Shown here: one piece after another, positions 33,628 to 42,146 of the stretch
Layout of the letters: each line of letters starts with the position of its first letter
Position numbering within the stretch: position 1 is the first letter of the stretch
Origin: Ideonella dechloratans
GTDB lineage: Bacteria; Pseudomonadota; Gammaproteobacteria; Burkholderiales; Burkholderiaceae_C
DNA length: 64,000 nt
Direction of reading: 5' to 3'
Assembly (NCBI RefSeq): GCF_021049305.1
Contig: NZ_CP088082.1
Coordinates: 124,001 to 188,000 of the forward strand
Program-made: the position numbers and the translations under genes
The notes under the pieces: generated by a model
Seen by the model: only the letters and a program-made list of their open reading frames with translations
Databases searched by the model: none
Told to the model about the DNA's origin: nothing

Positions 33628-35199
33628 ATGAGAGAGCAGCGACAGCATGGGCTGGGCCGATCGGTCGGCGTCCGTCTGGGATGGGGGTTTGCAGGAGTGC
33701 TGGGTCTGATGGTCCTGGTGGTGGGGGCCGCGGTGCTGCGTTTTGCCCAGGTGGGCGAGGGCGTGGCCCAGCTGACCCAGCACGACTGGCGCAGCGCCGA
33801 GGCGGCCGCCCTGCTGGACGCCACCACCCGGTCGAACACCCGCCGCACGATGGAGCTGTTCTTCGTGACGAACCCGCAGGACGAGGCCGTGCTGCACCAG
33901 AAGATCCGCGAGAACCGGGCCCTGGTGGACCAGGCGCTGGCCGAGCTTGACACCCTGTTGACCGACCCCGCGCAGCGCCGCAGCCTGGCCGAGATCCAGG
34001 CGGCCCGGGCCGCCTATGTGCGCAGCTTCACCCAGGTCAGCACGCTGCTGAAGGACGGGCAGCGCAGCCAGGCCGAGGCCCTGCTGCGCCAGGAGACGCT
34101 GCCAGCCATCGACGCCCTGCAGGTGCCGGTGCGGGCCCTGGCGGCGCAGGTGCGCGAACAGGTGGCCCGCGAAGGCCAGGCCCTGCGCGACGCGCTGGCG
34201 GCCGAACGCCTGCGGGTGCTGGCCGGTGGCGTGGCCGCCCTGTGCGTGGGCCTGGGCATGGCGATCTGGCTGGCCCGTGGCATCACCCGCCCGCTGGGCC
34301 GCGCCGTCGCGGTGGCCGAGGCGGTGGCCCAGGGCGACCTGTCGGTGCGTGTGGGAGATCGTCCGGCTGACGAGACCGGCCGTGTGCTGGGCGCGCTGGA
34401 GGGCATGACCCAGGACCTGGCCCAGGTGGTTCGCAGCGTGCGCGAGAGCTGCGACCAGGTGGCCCGCGGGGCCGACGAGATGGCCGGCGGCACGACCGAC
34501 CTGTCGCAGCGCACCGAGGAACAGGCCGCCAGCCTGCAGCAGACGGCTGCCTCGCTGGAGGAGCTGTCGGGCTCGGTGCACCAGAATGCCGATGTGACGC
34601 GCCATGCCGCGGAACAGGCCCAGGCCGCCCGCGAGGCGGTGGAGTCCGGCGCGGTCGCGGTGGAGGAGGTGGTGGGCACCATGCAGGAGGTCTCGGCCGC
34701 CAACCGGCAGATCGGCGAGATCGTGGCCCTGGTCGACGGCATCGCCTTCCAGACCAATCTGCTGGCGCTCAATGCCGCGGTGGAGGCGGCGCGGGCCGGC
34801 GAATCGGGCCGCGGCTTTGCCGTGGTGGCCGGCGAGGTGCGGGCCCTGGCCCACCGCTCGGCCGATGCCGCCCGCCAGGTCCAGGCCGTGGTGGCCGGCA
34901 GCCTGGCCCAGGTCGAGCGCGGCGCCCGTCAGGCCGGCGAAGCCGGGCAGGCCATGCAGACCATGGTCGCCCGGGTCCAGCGGGTGACCGAGCTGCTGGG
35001 CGAGATCAGCCAGGCCGCCAGCCAGCAGTCCGATGGTGTCGGCCAGATCAACCAGGCCGTCGCCCAGCTCGACATGGTGACGCAGCAGAACGCCGCGCTG
35101 GTCGAGCAGAGCGCGGCCGCCTCCGAGCAGCTGCGCCTGCAGGCCGACCGGCTGCGCGAGGCCGTGCAGGTGTTCCGTCTCTCGCCCGCGGCGGCCTGA
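33628..35199 (+). CDS. Methyl-accepting chemotaxis protein
   Basis: This is a receptor of about 523 residues. It has a TM near residues 20-40, a periplasmic four-helix-bundle-like region of about 160 residues, a second TM ([20 protein letters not shown]), a HAMP domain and a long coiled-coil signalling domain. The conserved hairpin tip reads [42 protein letters not shown]. No CheR-binding pentapeptide is at the C-terminus. AAGGAG at 33617-33622 favours the ATG at 33628 over the ATG at 33607. It is divergent from narK1 and close to the shared FNR box, hinting at taxis toward nitrogen oxides, but the ligand is unknown. Confidence 0.9.
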   Translation: MREQRQHGLGRSVGVRLGWGFAGVLGLMVLVVGAAVLRFAQVGEGVAQLTQHDWRSAEAAALLDATTRSNTRRTMELFFVTNPQDEAVLHQKIRENRALVDQALAELDTLLTDPAQRRSLAEIQAARAAYVRSFTQVSTLLKDGQRSQAEALLRQETLPAIDALQVPVRALAAQVREQVAREGQALRDALAAERLRVLAGGVAALCVGLGMAIWLARGITRPLGRAVAVAEAVAQGDLSVRVGDRPADETGRVLGALEGMTQDLAQVVRSVRESCDQVARGADEMAGGTTDLSQRTEEQAASLQQTAASLEELSGSVHQNADVTRHAAEQAQAAREAVESGAVAVEEVVGTMQEVSAANRQIGEIVALVDGIAFQTNLLALNAAVEAARAGESGRGFAVVAGEVRALAHRSADAARQVQAVVAGSLAQVERGARQAGEAGQAMQTMVARVQRVTELLGEISQAASQQSDGVGQINQAVAQLDMVTQQNAALVEQSAAASEQLRLQADRLREAVQVFRLSPAAA

Positions 35200-35218
35200 G
35201 CCTGCGGCTCGGGAGGGG

Positions 35219-36796
35219 CTACTTCAGCCCCAGCCGACGGGCCAGCTTGTGCAGGTTGCTCGGGTCCACGCCCAGCGCCCGGGCCGCCTGGGCCCAGTTG
35301 CCCTGGGCCGCGTCCAGCGCCGCGCGGATGCTCTGCGCCTGGGCCTGGCGGGCCGCCTGCCGTGGCGGCAGGGCCGGCCGGGCCGGATCGACCGGCAGGC
35401 CCTCGGACGGCGTGGCCGCCGGCAGGCCTGCGGTGCCCGCCGCGGCCGGCGCTTCGATGCCCAGCAGCGCCGCCCCGACCGAGGCGATGCGGTCGCGGTC
35501 CTGGGCCTGCACGCCGGCGCGCAGGGCCGCGCGGCCGATCACGTGCTCCAGTTCGCGCACATTGCCCGGCCAGTCGTAGGCCAGCAGCGCCTGCTCGGCC
35601 GGTGGGTCCAGGCGCAGGCCGCGCAGGCCCAGGCGGGCGCGGTTGATCTCCAGGAAGCGCCCGGCCAGCGGCAGGATGTCGTCGCGCCGCTCGCGCAGCG
35701 GCGGGATGGGCAGCGGATAGACCGACAGCCGGTGGTACAGGTCGGCCCGGAAGCGGCCGTCGCGCACGGCGGCCCGCAGGTCGCGGTTGGTGGCGGCGAT
35801 GAAGCGGACGTCCACCTTGCGCGGCCGGTCCGAGCCCAGGCGCTGGATCTCGCCGTTCTGCAGCGTGCGCAGCAGCTTGGCCTGCAGCACCAGCGGCAGC
35901 TCGCCCACCTCGTCCAGGAACAGGGTGCCGCCCTGCGCTGCCTCCACCCGCCCGGGGCGGTCGCTGGTGGCGCCCGAGAAGGCGCCCTTCACATGGCCGA
36001 ACAGCTCGCTCTCGGCCAGGGTTTCGGGCAGGGCCGCGCAGTTGACCAGCACCAGCGGCTGATCGCTGCGGGCCGAGAGCCGGTGCAGGCGCCGGGCGAA
36101 CAGCTCCTTGCCCACCCCCGTCTCGCCCAGCAGCAGCACCGGCAGCTCACTGCGGGCCACCACCTGCGTCTCCTCCAGCAGGCGGTGCATCACCTCGCTG
36201 TGGGCCACGATCTCCAGATCGTCGCCGCCCGTGCCGGCCAGGGCGGGCTCGTCTTCGCGCGCCCGCGCGGCCCAGGCGCGGGCCTGGCGCAGGTCCTGGT
36301 TCTCGCGCTCCAGGCGGCTCACGCGCACGGCGGTCTCCACCAGGGGCAGCAGGCGGTTGAGCCGCTCGCGGTCCGTCGGGCTGAAGCGGCCCGGGCGCAG
36401 GCCGTCCAGGGTCAGCACGCCCCAGGTCCGGCCTTCCTGCAGCAGGCGCATGCCCATGCAGTCGTGCACCGGCAGCGGTTGGCCGGGGTGGCCTTCCACC
36501 AGGCCGTCATAGGGGTCGGGCAGGCGGCTGTCGGCTTCGAAGGCCACCACCTCGCGCGAGGCCACGATGGCCGCCAGGCGCGGCTGCTCCGACAGCAGGA
36601 AGCGCCGGCCCATGGCGTCGCGCGTCAGGCCCACCGCCACCACCGGGCGCAGACAGGGGGCCTCCCCCGGCTCCAGGGCCAGGATCACCACGGCGTCGCA
36701 CTGGAAGTCCGCCCGCACCGCGGCGGCCAGGCGCTGCAAGCGCATGCCCGCCGGCAGTTGCACGGTCAGGTCACTGAGCAGAAGGGCGAGGTCCAT
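35219..36796 (-). CDS. norR: NorR nitric-oxide-responsive sigma-54 activator
   Basis: The 525-residue protein has an N-terminal GAF domain (non-heme iron NO sensor in NorR), a central AAA+ domain with Walker A GETGVGKE, Walker [15 protein letters not shown] and a C-terminal Fis-type HTH ([27 protein letters not shown]). The sigma-54 contact loop reads GAFSGA rather than GAFTGA. It is divergent from ytfE, and three GT-N7-AC sites lie between them, one covering its own start codon. That arrangement identifies it as NorR rather than another activator, with likely autorepression. Confidence 0.93.
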   Translation of the reverse strand: MDLALLLSDLTVQLPAGMRLQRLAAAVRADFQCDAVVILALEPGEAPCLRPVVAVGLTRDAMGRRFLLSEQPRLAAIVASREVVAFEADSRLPDPYDGLVEGHPGQPLPVHDCMGMRLLQEGRTWGVLTLDGLRPGRFSPTDRERLNRLLPLVETAVRVSRLERENQDLRQARAWAARAREDEPALAGTGGDDLEIVAHSEVMHRLLEETQVVARSELPVLLLGETGVGKELFARRLHRLSARSDQPLVLVNCAALPETLAESELFGHVKGAFSGATSDRPGRVEAAQGGTLFLDEVGELPLVLQAKLLRTLQNGEIQRLGSDRPRKVDVRFIAATNRDLRAAVRDGRFRADLYHRLSVYPLPIPPLRERRDDILPLAGRFLEINRARLGLRGLRLDPPAEQALLAYDWPGNVRELEHVIGRAALRAGVQAQDRDRIASVGAALLGIEAPAAAGTAGLPAATPSEGLPVDPARPALPPRQAARQAQAQSIRAALDAAQGNWAQAARALGVDPSNLHKLARRLGLK

Positions 36797-36855
36797 GGTG
36801 CATTAAACCATTTCGGGTTGTTTTTACCCTGAATCCGCCAGGGTCAAAACAACCC
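36797..36855. promoter_or_regulatory. Three NorR enhancer sites
   Basis: Three dyads with the NorR core GT-N7-AC are present: GGT-GCATTAA-ACC (36797-36809), GGGT-TGTTTTT-ACCC (36815-36829) and GGGT-CAAAACA-ACCC (36841-36855). Triple sites are the known requirement for NorR hexamer activation in E. coli norVW. The first touches the norR start codon. Confidence 0.9.
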
Positions 36856-36894
36856 TGAATGCGCCAAGTGCTTGATTCATCGGGGCTCAAGCCC

Positions 36895-36910
36895 TGGCCC
36901 GGGCCTTGCC
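36895..36910 (+). promoter_or_regulatory. Sigma-54 promoter of ytfE
   Basis: TGGCCCGGGCCTTGCC has the -24 GG (36896-36897) and -12 GC (36908-36909) separated by exactly 10 bases, matching TGGCACG-N4-TTGC. It lies about 40 bases past the third NorR site and 38 before the ytfE start. Confidence 0.85.
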
Positions 36911-36947
36911 ATGGAGAAGGCATCTTCACCCGTCGAGAAAGCACACG

Positions 36948-37679
36948 ATGAGCTCCTCCGCCTTCCTGGACCGTTCCCTGGGCGACCTGGCCCGCAGCAT
37001 CCCCGGCGCCACCGCCATCTTCCATCGCCACCAGCTGGACTTCTGCTGCGGCGGCAAGCAGAGCCTGCGCGACGCCCTGGCCCCGCTGGGCCTGGATCCG
37101 GAGCCGATCACCGACGCCCTGCTGGCCTTGCAGGATCAGCCCGGGTCCGAGGCCATCGACTGGCGTGGCGCCACCGCTTCCGAGCTGATCGACCACATCC
37201 TGGCGCGCTACCACGAGCGCCACCGCGAGCAGCTGCCGGAGCTGGTGCGCCTGTCGCGCCGGGTCGAGACGGTGCATGCCGACCGCCCCGAATGTCCGCA
37301 CGGCCTGGCCGACCACCTGGAGGAGATGCTGCAGGAGCTCGAGAGCCACATGCAGAAGGAGGAGCAGATCCTCTTTCCGCTGATCGCCCAGGGCATGTCG
37401 CCCACCGGGCTGCCGCCGGTGGAGGTGATGCGCTTCGAGCACGACCAGCACGGCCAGTCGCTGGCGCAGATGGTGAGCCTGGCCCACGGCCTGGCCATGC
37501 CGCGCGGCGCCTGCAACACCTGGCGTGCCCTGCTGGCCGGCCTGCAGACCCTGCGCGAGGACCTGATGCAGCACATCCACCTGGAGAACAACGTGCTGTT
37601 CGAGGGCCTGAACGCCCCCGAGGCGGCCACCGAGGGCGGCTGCGGCGGGGCCTGCGCCTGCGCCGGCGCAGCCGCCTGA
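36948..37679 (+). CDS. ytfE: YtfE/ScdA/DnrN-type di-iron repair protein (RIC)
   Basis: The 243-residue protein has the N-terminal ScdA domain (LGDLARSIPGATAIFHRHQLDFCCGGKQSL) and a hemerythrin-like domain. The latter's His/Glu ligands appear in HILARYHERHREQLPEL, ELESHMQKEEQILFPLI, FEHDQHGQSL and HIHLENNVLFEGL. It ends in a Cys/Gly/Ala-rich tail. The family repairs iron-sulfur clusters after nitrosative damage or handles NO. It is transcribed from the sigma-54/NorR promoter and is followed 33 bases later by the dnr-like gene. Confidence 0.93.
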   Translation: MSSSAFLDRSLGDLARSIPGATAIFHRHQLDFCCGGKQSLRDALAPLGLDPEPITDALLALQDQPGSEAIDWRGATASELIDHILARYHERHREQLPELVRLSRRVETVHADRPECPHGLADHLEEMLQELESHMQKEEQILFPLIAQGMSPTGLPPVEVMRFEHDQHGQSLAQMVSLAHGLAMPRGACNTWRALLAGLQTLREDLMQHIHLENNVLFEGLNAPEAATEGGCGGACACAGAAA

Positions 37680-37712
37680 TCGCCATCCACCATCCCGCAA
37701 GGAGCCCTCGCC

Positions 37713-38507
37713 ATGGTCTGTTCCGAACCGGATTGCCAGCTGATCGCCCGGGCGCTGGCCCCCAGTGTCATCCCGTCCGAAGCCTGTGACCGCCTGCTGC
37801 AGGCCGCCTGCGTGATCGACGTGCCGATCGGCCTGATCCAGCACCCGACGCCGGCCAAGCCGCTGCCCTCGCTGTGGCTGCTGCGGCGCGGGCAGCTGGC
37901 GGCCGGCGGGCTGGACCGCCGGGGCCGCTTCACCGAGCTGTTCCGGGTGCAGGCCGGCGAGTGGGTGGATGTGTTCGGCGCCCTGGCTCTCCAGCCCGCC
38001 TGGTTCCGCTCGCTGATGGCCACCGAGCCCAGCGAACTGCTGGCGCTGCCCATCGACGCGGTGCTGCGCATCGCCCAGCAGCATCCGGCCGTGGGCCTGG
38101 CCTTCGGACAGGTGCTGGCCGGGCAGGCCCAGGCGCTGCGCGACGGGCTGACCGACGCCCGCACCCGCGGCCTGGCTGCCCGCCTGGCGCGACGCATCCT
38201 GGACGAGACGGCCGGCCGGGACGGTGCGCCCCAGCCGGTGTGGCAGATGGCGGTGCGCAAGCAGCAGCTGGCCCAGCAGCTCGGCGTGACCTCCGAGGCC
38301 CTGTCCCGCTCGCTGCGCCAGCTCAGCGAACAGCAGCTGATCGCGGTGCGGCGTTACGAGATCCAGGTGCTCAACCGGGTCATGCTGCAGTACCTCAGCG
38401 AGTCCCGCGGCCCCATGCCGACGGTGACCGCCGCGCGCGGCAGCACGCGCCGGGCTCCGCTGCGCGAGGTGCGCGCACACGCCGCCGGCCTGGCCCTCGC
38501 GGCCTGA
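37713..38507 (+). CDS. Crp/Fnr-family regulator, DNR-like
   Basis: The 264-residue protein has a cNMP-type effector domain (SLWLLRRGQLAAGGLDRRGRFTELFRVQAGEWVDVFGALAL) and a C-terminal HTH (KQQLAQQLGVTSEALSRSLRQLSEQQLIAV). An unusual Arg/Ala-rich tail of about 35 residues follows. It lacks the N-terminal Cys cluster of FNR, so it is unlikely to sense oxygen through iron-sulfur. Position behind ytfE under a NorR promoter suggests an NO-related DNR/NnrR role. It could act at the FNR-like boxes at 33482 and 41116. Similarity to DNR is moderate. Confidence 0.78.
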   Translation: MVCSEPDCQLIARALAPSVIPSEACDRLLQAACVIDVPIGLIQHPTPAKPLPSLWLLRRGQLAAGGLDRRGRFTELFRVQAGEWVDVFGALALQPAWFRSLMATEPSELLALPIDAVLRIAQQHPAVGLAFGQVLAGQAQALRDGLTDARTRGLAARLARRILDETAGRDGAPQPVWQMAVRKQQLAQQLGVTSEALSRSLRQLSEQQLIAVRRYEIQVLNRVMLQYLSESRGPMPTVTAARGSTRRAPLREVRAHAAGLALAA

Positions 38508-38509
38508 GT

Positions 38510-39031
38510 TCAGCCCCGCGCCGAGGACGGCGCGGTGGGCCGGACCGGCCACACCGGCCCCAGTGCATCCAGCGAGTTCTTCAGCAGCAGACCCAGCTCG
38601 GTGTCGCCCTCCATCACCAGCACGCGATCGAAGAACAGGCGGTCCGGGTCGTCCAGCCCGCGGGCCAGGCGCCACCAGCCGGCGGCCCGCGCGGCGATTC
38701 GCAACGCGGTCTCGCGTTCGTCGCCTGCGGCGTCGAAGCCACCGGCGCGCCCGCGCAGCCGCAGCCGCCAGCCCAGGTCGCTCACCTCCAGGGCGATCAC
38801 GCGCCCCTGCAGACCCTGCCGCAGCTCCTCGGGCAGCCGAGGCCACAGACCCTGGTTGAGCAGCACCGCCAGGCCCTGCGATGGCGGCCTGCTGGGCAGG
38901 TGGCGCAGCCAGCCCGCCACCCGCGTCTGCGGGCCGGCCCAGGCGGCTGGCAGCGGGGGCAGGGCGTCGATGCGGCGGGCCAGGGCATCGAGCGGGGCCC
39001 GCAGGCGGGCAGGGAAGAACAGCGGATTCAT
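38510..39031 (-). CDS. ubiT: UbiT, SCP2-domain factor for anaerobic ubiquinone synthesis
   Basis: The 173-residue protein has an SCP2/sterol-carrier fold (GLAVLLNQGLWPRLPEELRQGLQGRVIALEVSDLGWRLRLR, and DPDRLFFDRVLVMEGDTELGLLLKNSLD near the end). It follows ubiV with an ATGA overlap, so the family assignment to UbiT (YhbT) is supported by context. UbiT binds lipid and helps UbiU/UbiV-dependent hydroxylations without oxygen. It converges with the dnr-like gene with a 2-base gap. Confidence 0.88.
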   Translation of the reverse strand: MNPLFFPARLRAPLDALARRIDALPPLPAAWAGPQTRVAGWLRHLPSRPPSQGLAVLLNQGLWPRLPEELRQGLQGRVIALEVSDLGWRLRLRGRAGGFDAAGDERETALRIAARAAGWWRLARGLDDPDRLFFDRVLVMEGDTELGLLLKNSLDALGPVWPVRPTAPSSARG

Positions 39032-40005
39032 GCAGGCATCTCCGAAGGCAGGCTCACGTGGCTCACCATGCCGGCCTGGCCGAAGGCGTAGCCCGACACC
39101 AGGGGCTGGGGCACACCCAGGTCGGCCCAGGCCGCCATGCGCGGTGCCGCCGCGGCCCCCTGGTTGAACACGGCCTCGAAATCGGTCAGCACCTGGCCGA
39201 AGCCCCTGGCCTGGGGCGAGAGCCGCAGGCGCCGTGCCCCGGTGGCGGCCAGCGCCGTGCCGTGGGGCAGCAGGCAATGCACGCCGGCCGATTGGGTCTG
39301 GGTGCCGTTGAGCACCAGGAAGTCCTCGCCCTCGCCGCTGCGCACCAGGCGGCCGTCCGGGTCGTCCCCGCAGGGGAAGCCGCACTGGTCCTTGGGCACG
39401 CCGTGCTGGCGCGCGGTGAAGCAGCGCGCCGAGAAGGACAGCGGCAGGCGGCCGAAGGCCCAGACCTCGGTCTCGATGGGCTGCTGCGCCCAGCCGGTCA
39501 CCGGATGCTCGGGCGGCTGGATGCAGGCCAGCGCCTCCAGCGACAGCTCCACCGGCGGCACCCAACGCACCACGCCCAGGTCGGCATGCTCCTGCAGCGC
39601 GCGGTGGTTGTAGATGTTGATGTGCGGCCCCAGCACCAGCGGCACGCGGCCCTGCAGCAGGGCCAGGGCCGAGGCATCGCCGGCCTCCACCCAGTGGCCG
39701 GTCTCGGCACCCAGGCGCTCGATCTGTCGCAGGTCGGCCTCGGTCTCGACCAGGGTCTGGGTGGCCTGCACCACCTGCTTGCCGGCCTGGGCCAGCTCGC
39801 GGCCGAGGGCCAGCCAGTCCTCCAGACGCATCTGGCGCCGGCGGGCGCACACCACCTCGCCCAGCACGATGCAGTCCGCCGGCGAATCGGCCAGCTCGGC
39901 ATAGAAGGCCAGCAGCCGCTCGCGCGGCCAGAGGTACTGCACCGGCCCGACGGTCAGGCCCCAGCGGCGCCCGCCGGGGGTGGAAAGAGAAGAGCGGTCG
40001 TTCAT
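39028..40005 (-). CDS. ubiV: UbiV, U32-family subunit of O2-independent ubiquinone hydroxylase
   Basis: The 325-residue U32-family protein begins MNDRSSLSTPGGRRWGLTVGPVQYLWPRERLL. The Cys residues expected to hold a 4Fe-4S cluster in UbiV are visible in DCIVLGEVVCARRR and in ARCFTARQHGVPKDQCGFPC. With UbiU it forms a complex that adds hydroxyl groups from prephenate rather than O2. It starts 5 bases after ubiU and overlaps ubiT. Confidence 0.92.
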   Translation of the reverse strand: MNDRSSLSTPGGRRWGLTVGPVQYLWPRERLLAFYAELADSPADCIVLGEVVCARRRQMRLEDWLALGRELAQAGKQVVQATQTLVETEADLRQIERLGAETGHWVEAGDASALALLQGRVPLVLGPHINIYNHRALQEHADLGVVRWVPPVELSLEALACIQPPEHPVTGWAQQPIETEVWAFGRLPLSFSARCFTARQHGVPKDQCGFPCGDDPDGRLVRSGEGEDFLVLNGTQTQSAGVHCLLPHGTALAATGARRLRLSPQARGFGQVLTDFEAVFNQGAAAAPRMAAWADLGVPQPLVSGYAFGQAGMVSHVSLPSEMPA

Positions 40006-40010
40006 GGCAA

Positions 40011-41048
40011 TCAGCGCCAGGGGCGCTCGAAGGCGCCCAGGGTGGTCTGCGCCCCCTCGGCATGGCGGGACAGGGCCTGTTGCCAGGCCGGATCGGGGGT
40101 GAAGGGGCGGCCGTCTTCCACGGCGGCGCAGGCGCGGTCCAGCGCGGCGCGCCAGGCCCGGGTCACCTCGCCCACATAGGCGGCGCTGCGCTGCCGGCCT
40201 TCGATCTTGAAGGCGCGCACACCCATCTGGACCAGCCTGGGCAGCAACTCCAGCGTGTTCAGGCTGGTGGGTTCTTCCAGCACGTGCGAGCGCTGCCCTG
40301 CCACGTCGAAGCGCCCCTTGCACAGCGTGGGATAGCCCCGCGGTTCCTCGGGCCCGTAATGGTCGATCAGCACACCGTTGAGCCGGGCGCTGACACCACC
40401 GCCGCGCTCCTGCCAGCGCACCGCCGAGGCCGGCGAGCAGACGCCGGCATTGTTGGGCGACTGGCCAGTGGCGTAGGACGACAGGGCGCAGCGCCCCTCC
40501 ACCATCACGCACAGGCTGCCGAAGGCGAAGACCTCGATCTCCACCGAGGTGCCGGCGATGATGCGCGCGATCTGCTCGGCCGCCACCACCCGGGGCAGCA
40601 CGGCCCGCTGCACGCCGTAGCGCTGGCGGTAGTGCTCGATGGCGGCGTGGCTGGTGGCCGAGGCCTGCACCGACAGGTGCAGCCGCAGGCCCGGCAGGCG
40701 GTCGCGGCAGTGGCCCATCACCGCGGTGTCGGCCACGATCAGGGCATCGGCCCCGAGTTCGGCGGCCTTGTCGGCGGCGGCGAACCACGGACCGGGCCGG
40801 CGCGCATCGGCAAAGGTGTTCAGGGCCATCAGCACCTGCACCCCGTGGCGGTGCGCCAGGGCCACGCCCTCGCGGATCTGCGTGTCGGTGAAGTTCAGGC
40901 CGGCGAAGTTGCGGGCGTTGGTCGCGTCCTTCAGGCCCAGGTAGACGGCGTCGGCGCCGGCATCCACGGCGGCCTCCAGGGCGCGCAGGCTGCCGGCGGG
41001 GCACACCAGATGGGGGCGTGCGCGCTCGGTGGGAGTGGGGTGTTGCAT
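40011..41048 (-). CDS. ubiU: UbiU, U32-family subunit of O2-independent ubiquinone hydroxylase
   Basis: The 345-residue protein has the U32 signature region EVFAFGSLCVMVEGRCALSSYATG followed by NNAGVCSP and YPTLCKGRFD, supplying the four Cys of the 4Fe-4S cluster. The N-terminus LVCPAGSLRALEAAVDAGADAVYLGLK is also typical. It is the first gene of ubiUVT. An FNR-like dyad is 68 bases upstream of its start, matching the need for ubiquinone under nitrate respiration. Confidence 0.93.
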   Translation of the reverse strand: MQHPTPTERARPHLVCPAGSLRALEAAVDAGADAVYLGLKDATNARNFAGLNFTDTQIREGVALAHRHGVQVLMALNTFADARRPGPWFAAADKAAELGADALIVADTAVMGHCRDRLPGLRLHLSVQASATSHAAIEHYRQRYGVQRAVLPRVVAAEQIARIIAGTSVEIEVFAFGSLCVMVEGRCALSSYATGQSPNNAGVCSPASAVRWQERGGGVSARLNGVLIDHYGPEEPRGYPTLCKGRFDVAGQRSHVLEEPTSLNTLELLPRLVQMGVRAFKIEGRQRSAAYVGEVTRAWRAALDRACAAVEDGRPFTPDPAWQQALSRHAEGAQTTLGAFERPWR

Positions 41049-41115
41049 CGGGGAGCCGCGCGAAGGCGGGTCACTGCGGAAGACGGCAGTCTCCCGATGT
41101 GCTGCCAGCGTGGTT

Positions 41116-41129
41116 TTGCGTCAGCGCAA
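41116..41129 (-). promoter_or_regulatory. FNR/DNR-like dyad upstream of ubiUVT
   Basis: TTGCGTCAGCGCAA is a perfect 5-4-5 dyad (TTGCG and CGCAA) resembling the FNR/DNR consensus TTGAT-N4-ATCAA. Centred about 75 bases from the ubiU start, it could act as a class II site near -41.5 with a leader of about 33 bases. Confidence 0.7.
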
Positions 41130-41149
41130 GCCGGCCGCCCCCGCGAGGC

Positions 41150-41563
41150 TCAATCCCCGGTCGGCGGACCGGATGGCAATTCGTCCAGCAGCGCGTGGCA
41201 CTGGCTCATCAGATGAGCTGCCTGGGACGGGTCGAAGTCCTCGTGCTGGCGTTTGTGCACGCCGGCTTCCCACAGGGCCAGGTGGTGGCTGGGGGCCACG
41301 CCGTGGCGGGCCAGGGCCTGGCGGGCGCAACTCAGCGGGCAGCCGTCGATGACCAGCACCGGGCGCTGTCGGGTCGCGGCATCCACCGCCACCCTCACCA
41401 GCGCGGGCACGTCACCGCCCACCCCTGCAATGCAGGACATCTCGGCCCGCCCTTCGCGGTCCAGGCGCACCGCCAGGTGGTTGGCCAACTGGGCGGCGCT
41501 GGAGCAGCCGGAGCAGGCATAGACCAGGGGCAGGGCGGCGCGCCGCACGGGTCTGGCCGGCAT
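41150..41563 (-). CDS. DGC-domain putative zinc-binding protein
   Basis: The 137-residue protein contains VYACSGCSSAAQLANHLAVRLDREGRAEMSCIAGVGGDVPALV and VLVIDGCPLSCARQAL. The Asp-Gly-Cys (DGC) and other paired Cys are the hallmark of the DGC/putative zinc-binding family. Its function is unknown, but it is often found with anaerobic and NO-response genes. It starts immediately after the hemerythrin stop (TGA then ATG), so it is translationally coupled in the nnrS operon. Confidence 0.8.
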   Translation of the reverse strand: MPARPVRRAALPLVYACSGCSSAAQLANHLAVRLDREGRAEMSCIAGVGGDVPALVRVAVDAATRQRPVLVIDGCPLSCARQALARHGVAPSHHLALWEAGVHKRQHEDFDPSQAAHLMSQCHALLDELPSGPPTGD

Positions 41564-42121
41564 TCAGACGGCCTCGCCGCGCCGCCGCCGCATGGCCAGC
41601 CCGATCTCGGCCAGCACGGCAGGGTCGATCAGCCGCTCGGCCATGGGCAGAAGCTCCGTTTCCTCGCGGGCGATGTGGCGCTCATAGAGGGCGCAGAAGG
41701 CCTCCACCGCGGTCGCGTCCAGCGCGGCCGGCCGCCCTGCGGCGATCTCGGTCAGCGCAGCCCGCAGCGTGGTCCATTGCTGCTCGAAGCGGCGGTGGTC
41801 GGCCTTCAGGCCGTCGGTCAGTTCGCGCAGGCACACCGCGTCGGAGCCAGCCATCGATTCCAGCAGCGCGGGGAAGAGGTCGGCCTCCTCGTCGGCATGG
41901 TGCTTTGGGCCGGCCAGATCGAAGTAGCGCAGTACCGCGGTGGCGGCCTCGGCCGCGGCGCGGTCCGGGCCGTGGGCCGCCAGGTGGGGCGGCAGGCGCT
42001 GCAGGGTGGCGCACTGGTCCTCCACCCTGCGGTGGCATTCGGCCAGCATGGCCAGCGGGGTGTCGAAGCCCACCGCGGCCGCCTCGGCGCCCGGCAGGGA
42101 GATGCTCATCAAACGGGCCAT
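41564..42121 (-). CDS. Hemerythrin-domain protein
   Basis: The 185-residue helical protein has likely di-iron ligands in ECHRRVEDQC, AGPKHHADEEADLFPALLE, LKADHRRFEQQW and YERHIAREETELLPMAERL, spaced as in a four-helix hemerythrin. Such proteins bind O2 or NO, or handle iron. An AGGAG site precedes the ATG at 42121. It lies between nnrS and the DGC gene in one operon with an NO-defence flavour. Confidence 0.88.
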   Translation of the reverse strand: MARLMSISLPGAEAAAVGFDTPLAMLAECHRRVEDQCATLQRLPPHLAAHGPDRAAAEAATAVLRYFDLAGPKHHADEEADLFPALLESMAGSDAVCLRELTDGLKADHRRFEQQWTTLRAALTEIAAGRPAALDATAVEAFCALYERHIAREETELLPMAERLIDPAVLAEIGLAMRRRRGEAV

Positions 42122-42146
42122 CGTGGCTCCTGGTTGCGGGGCGGGT

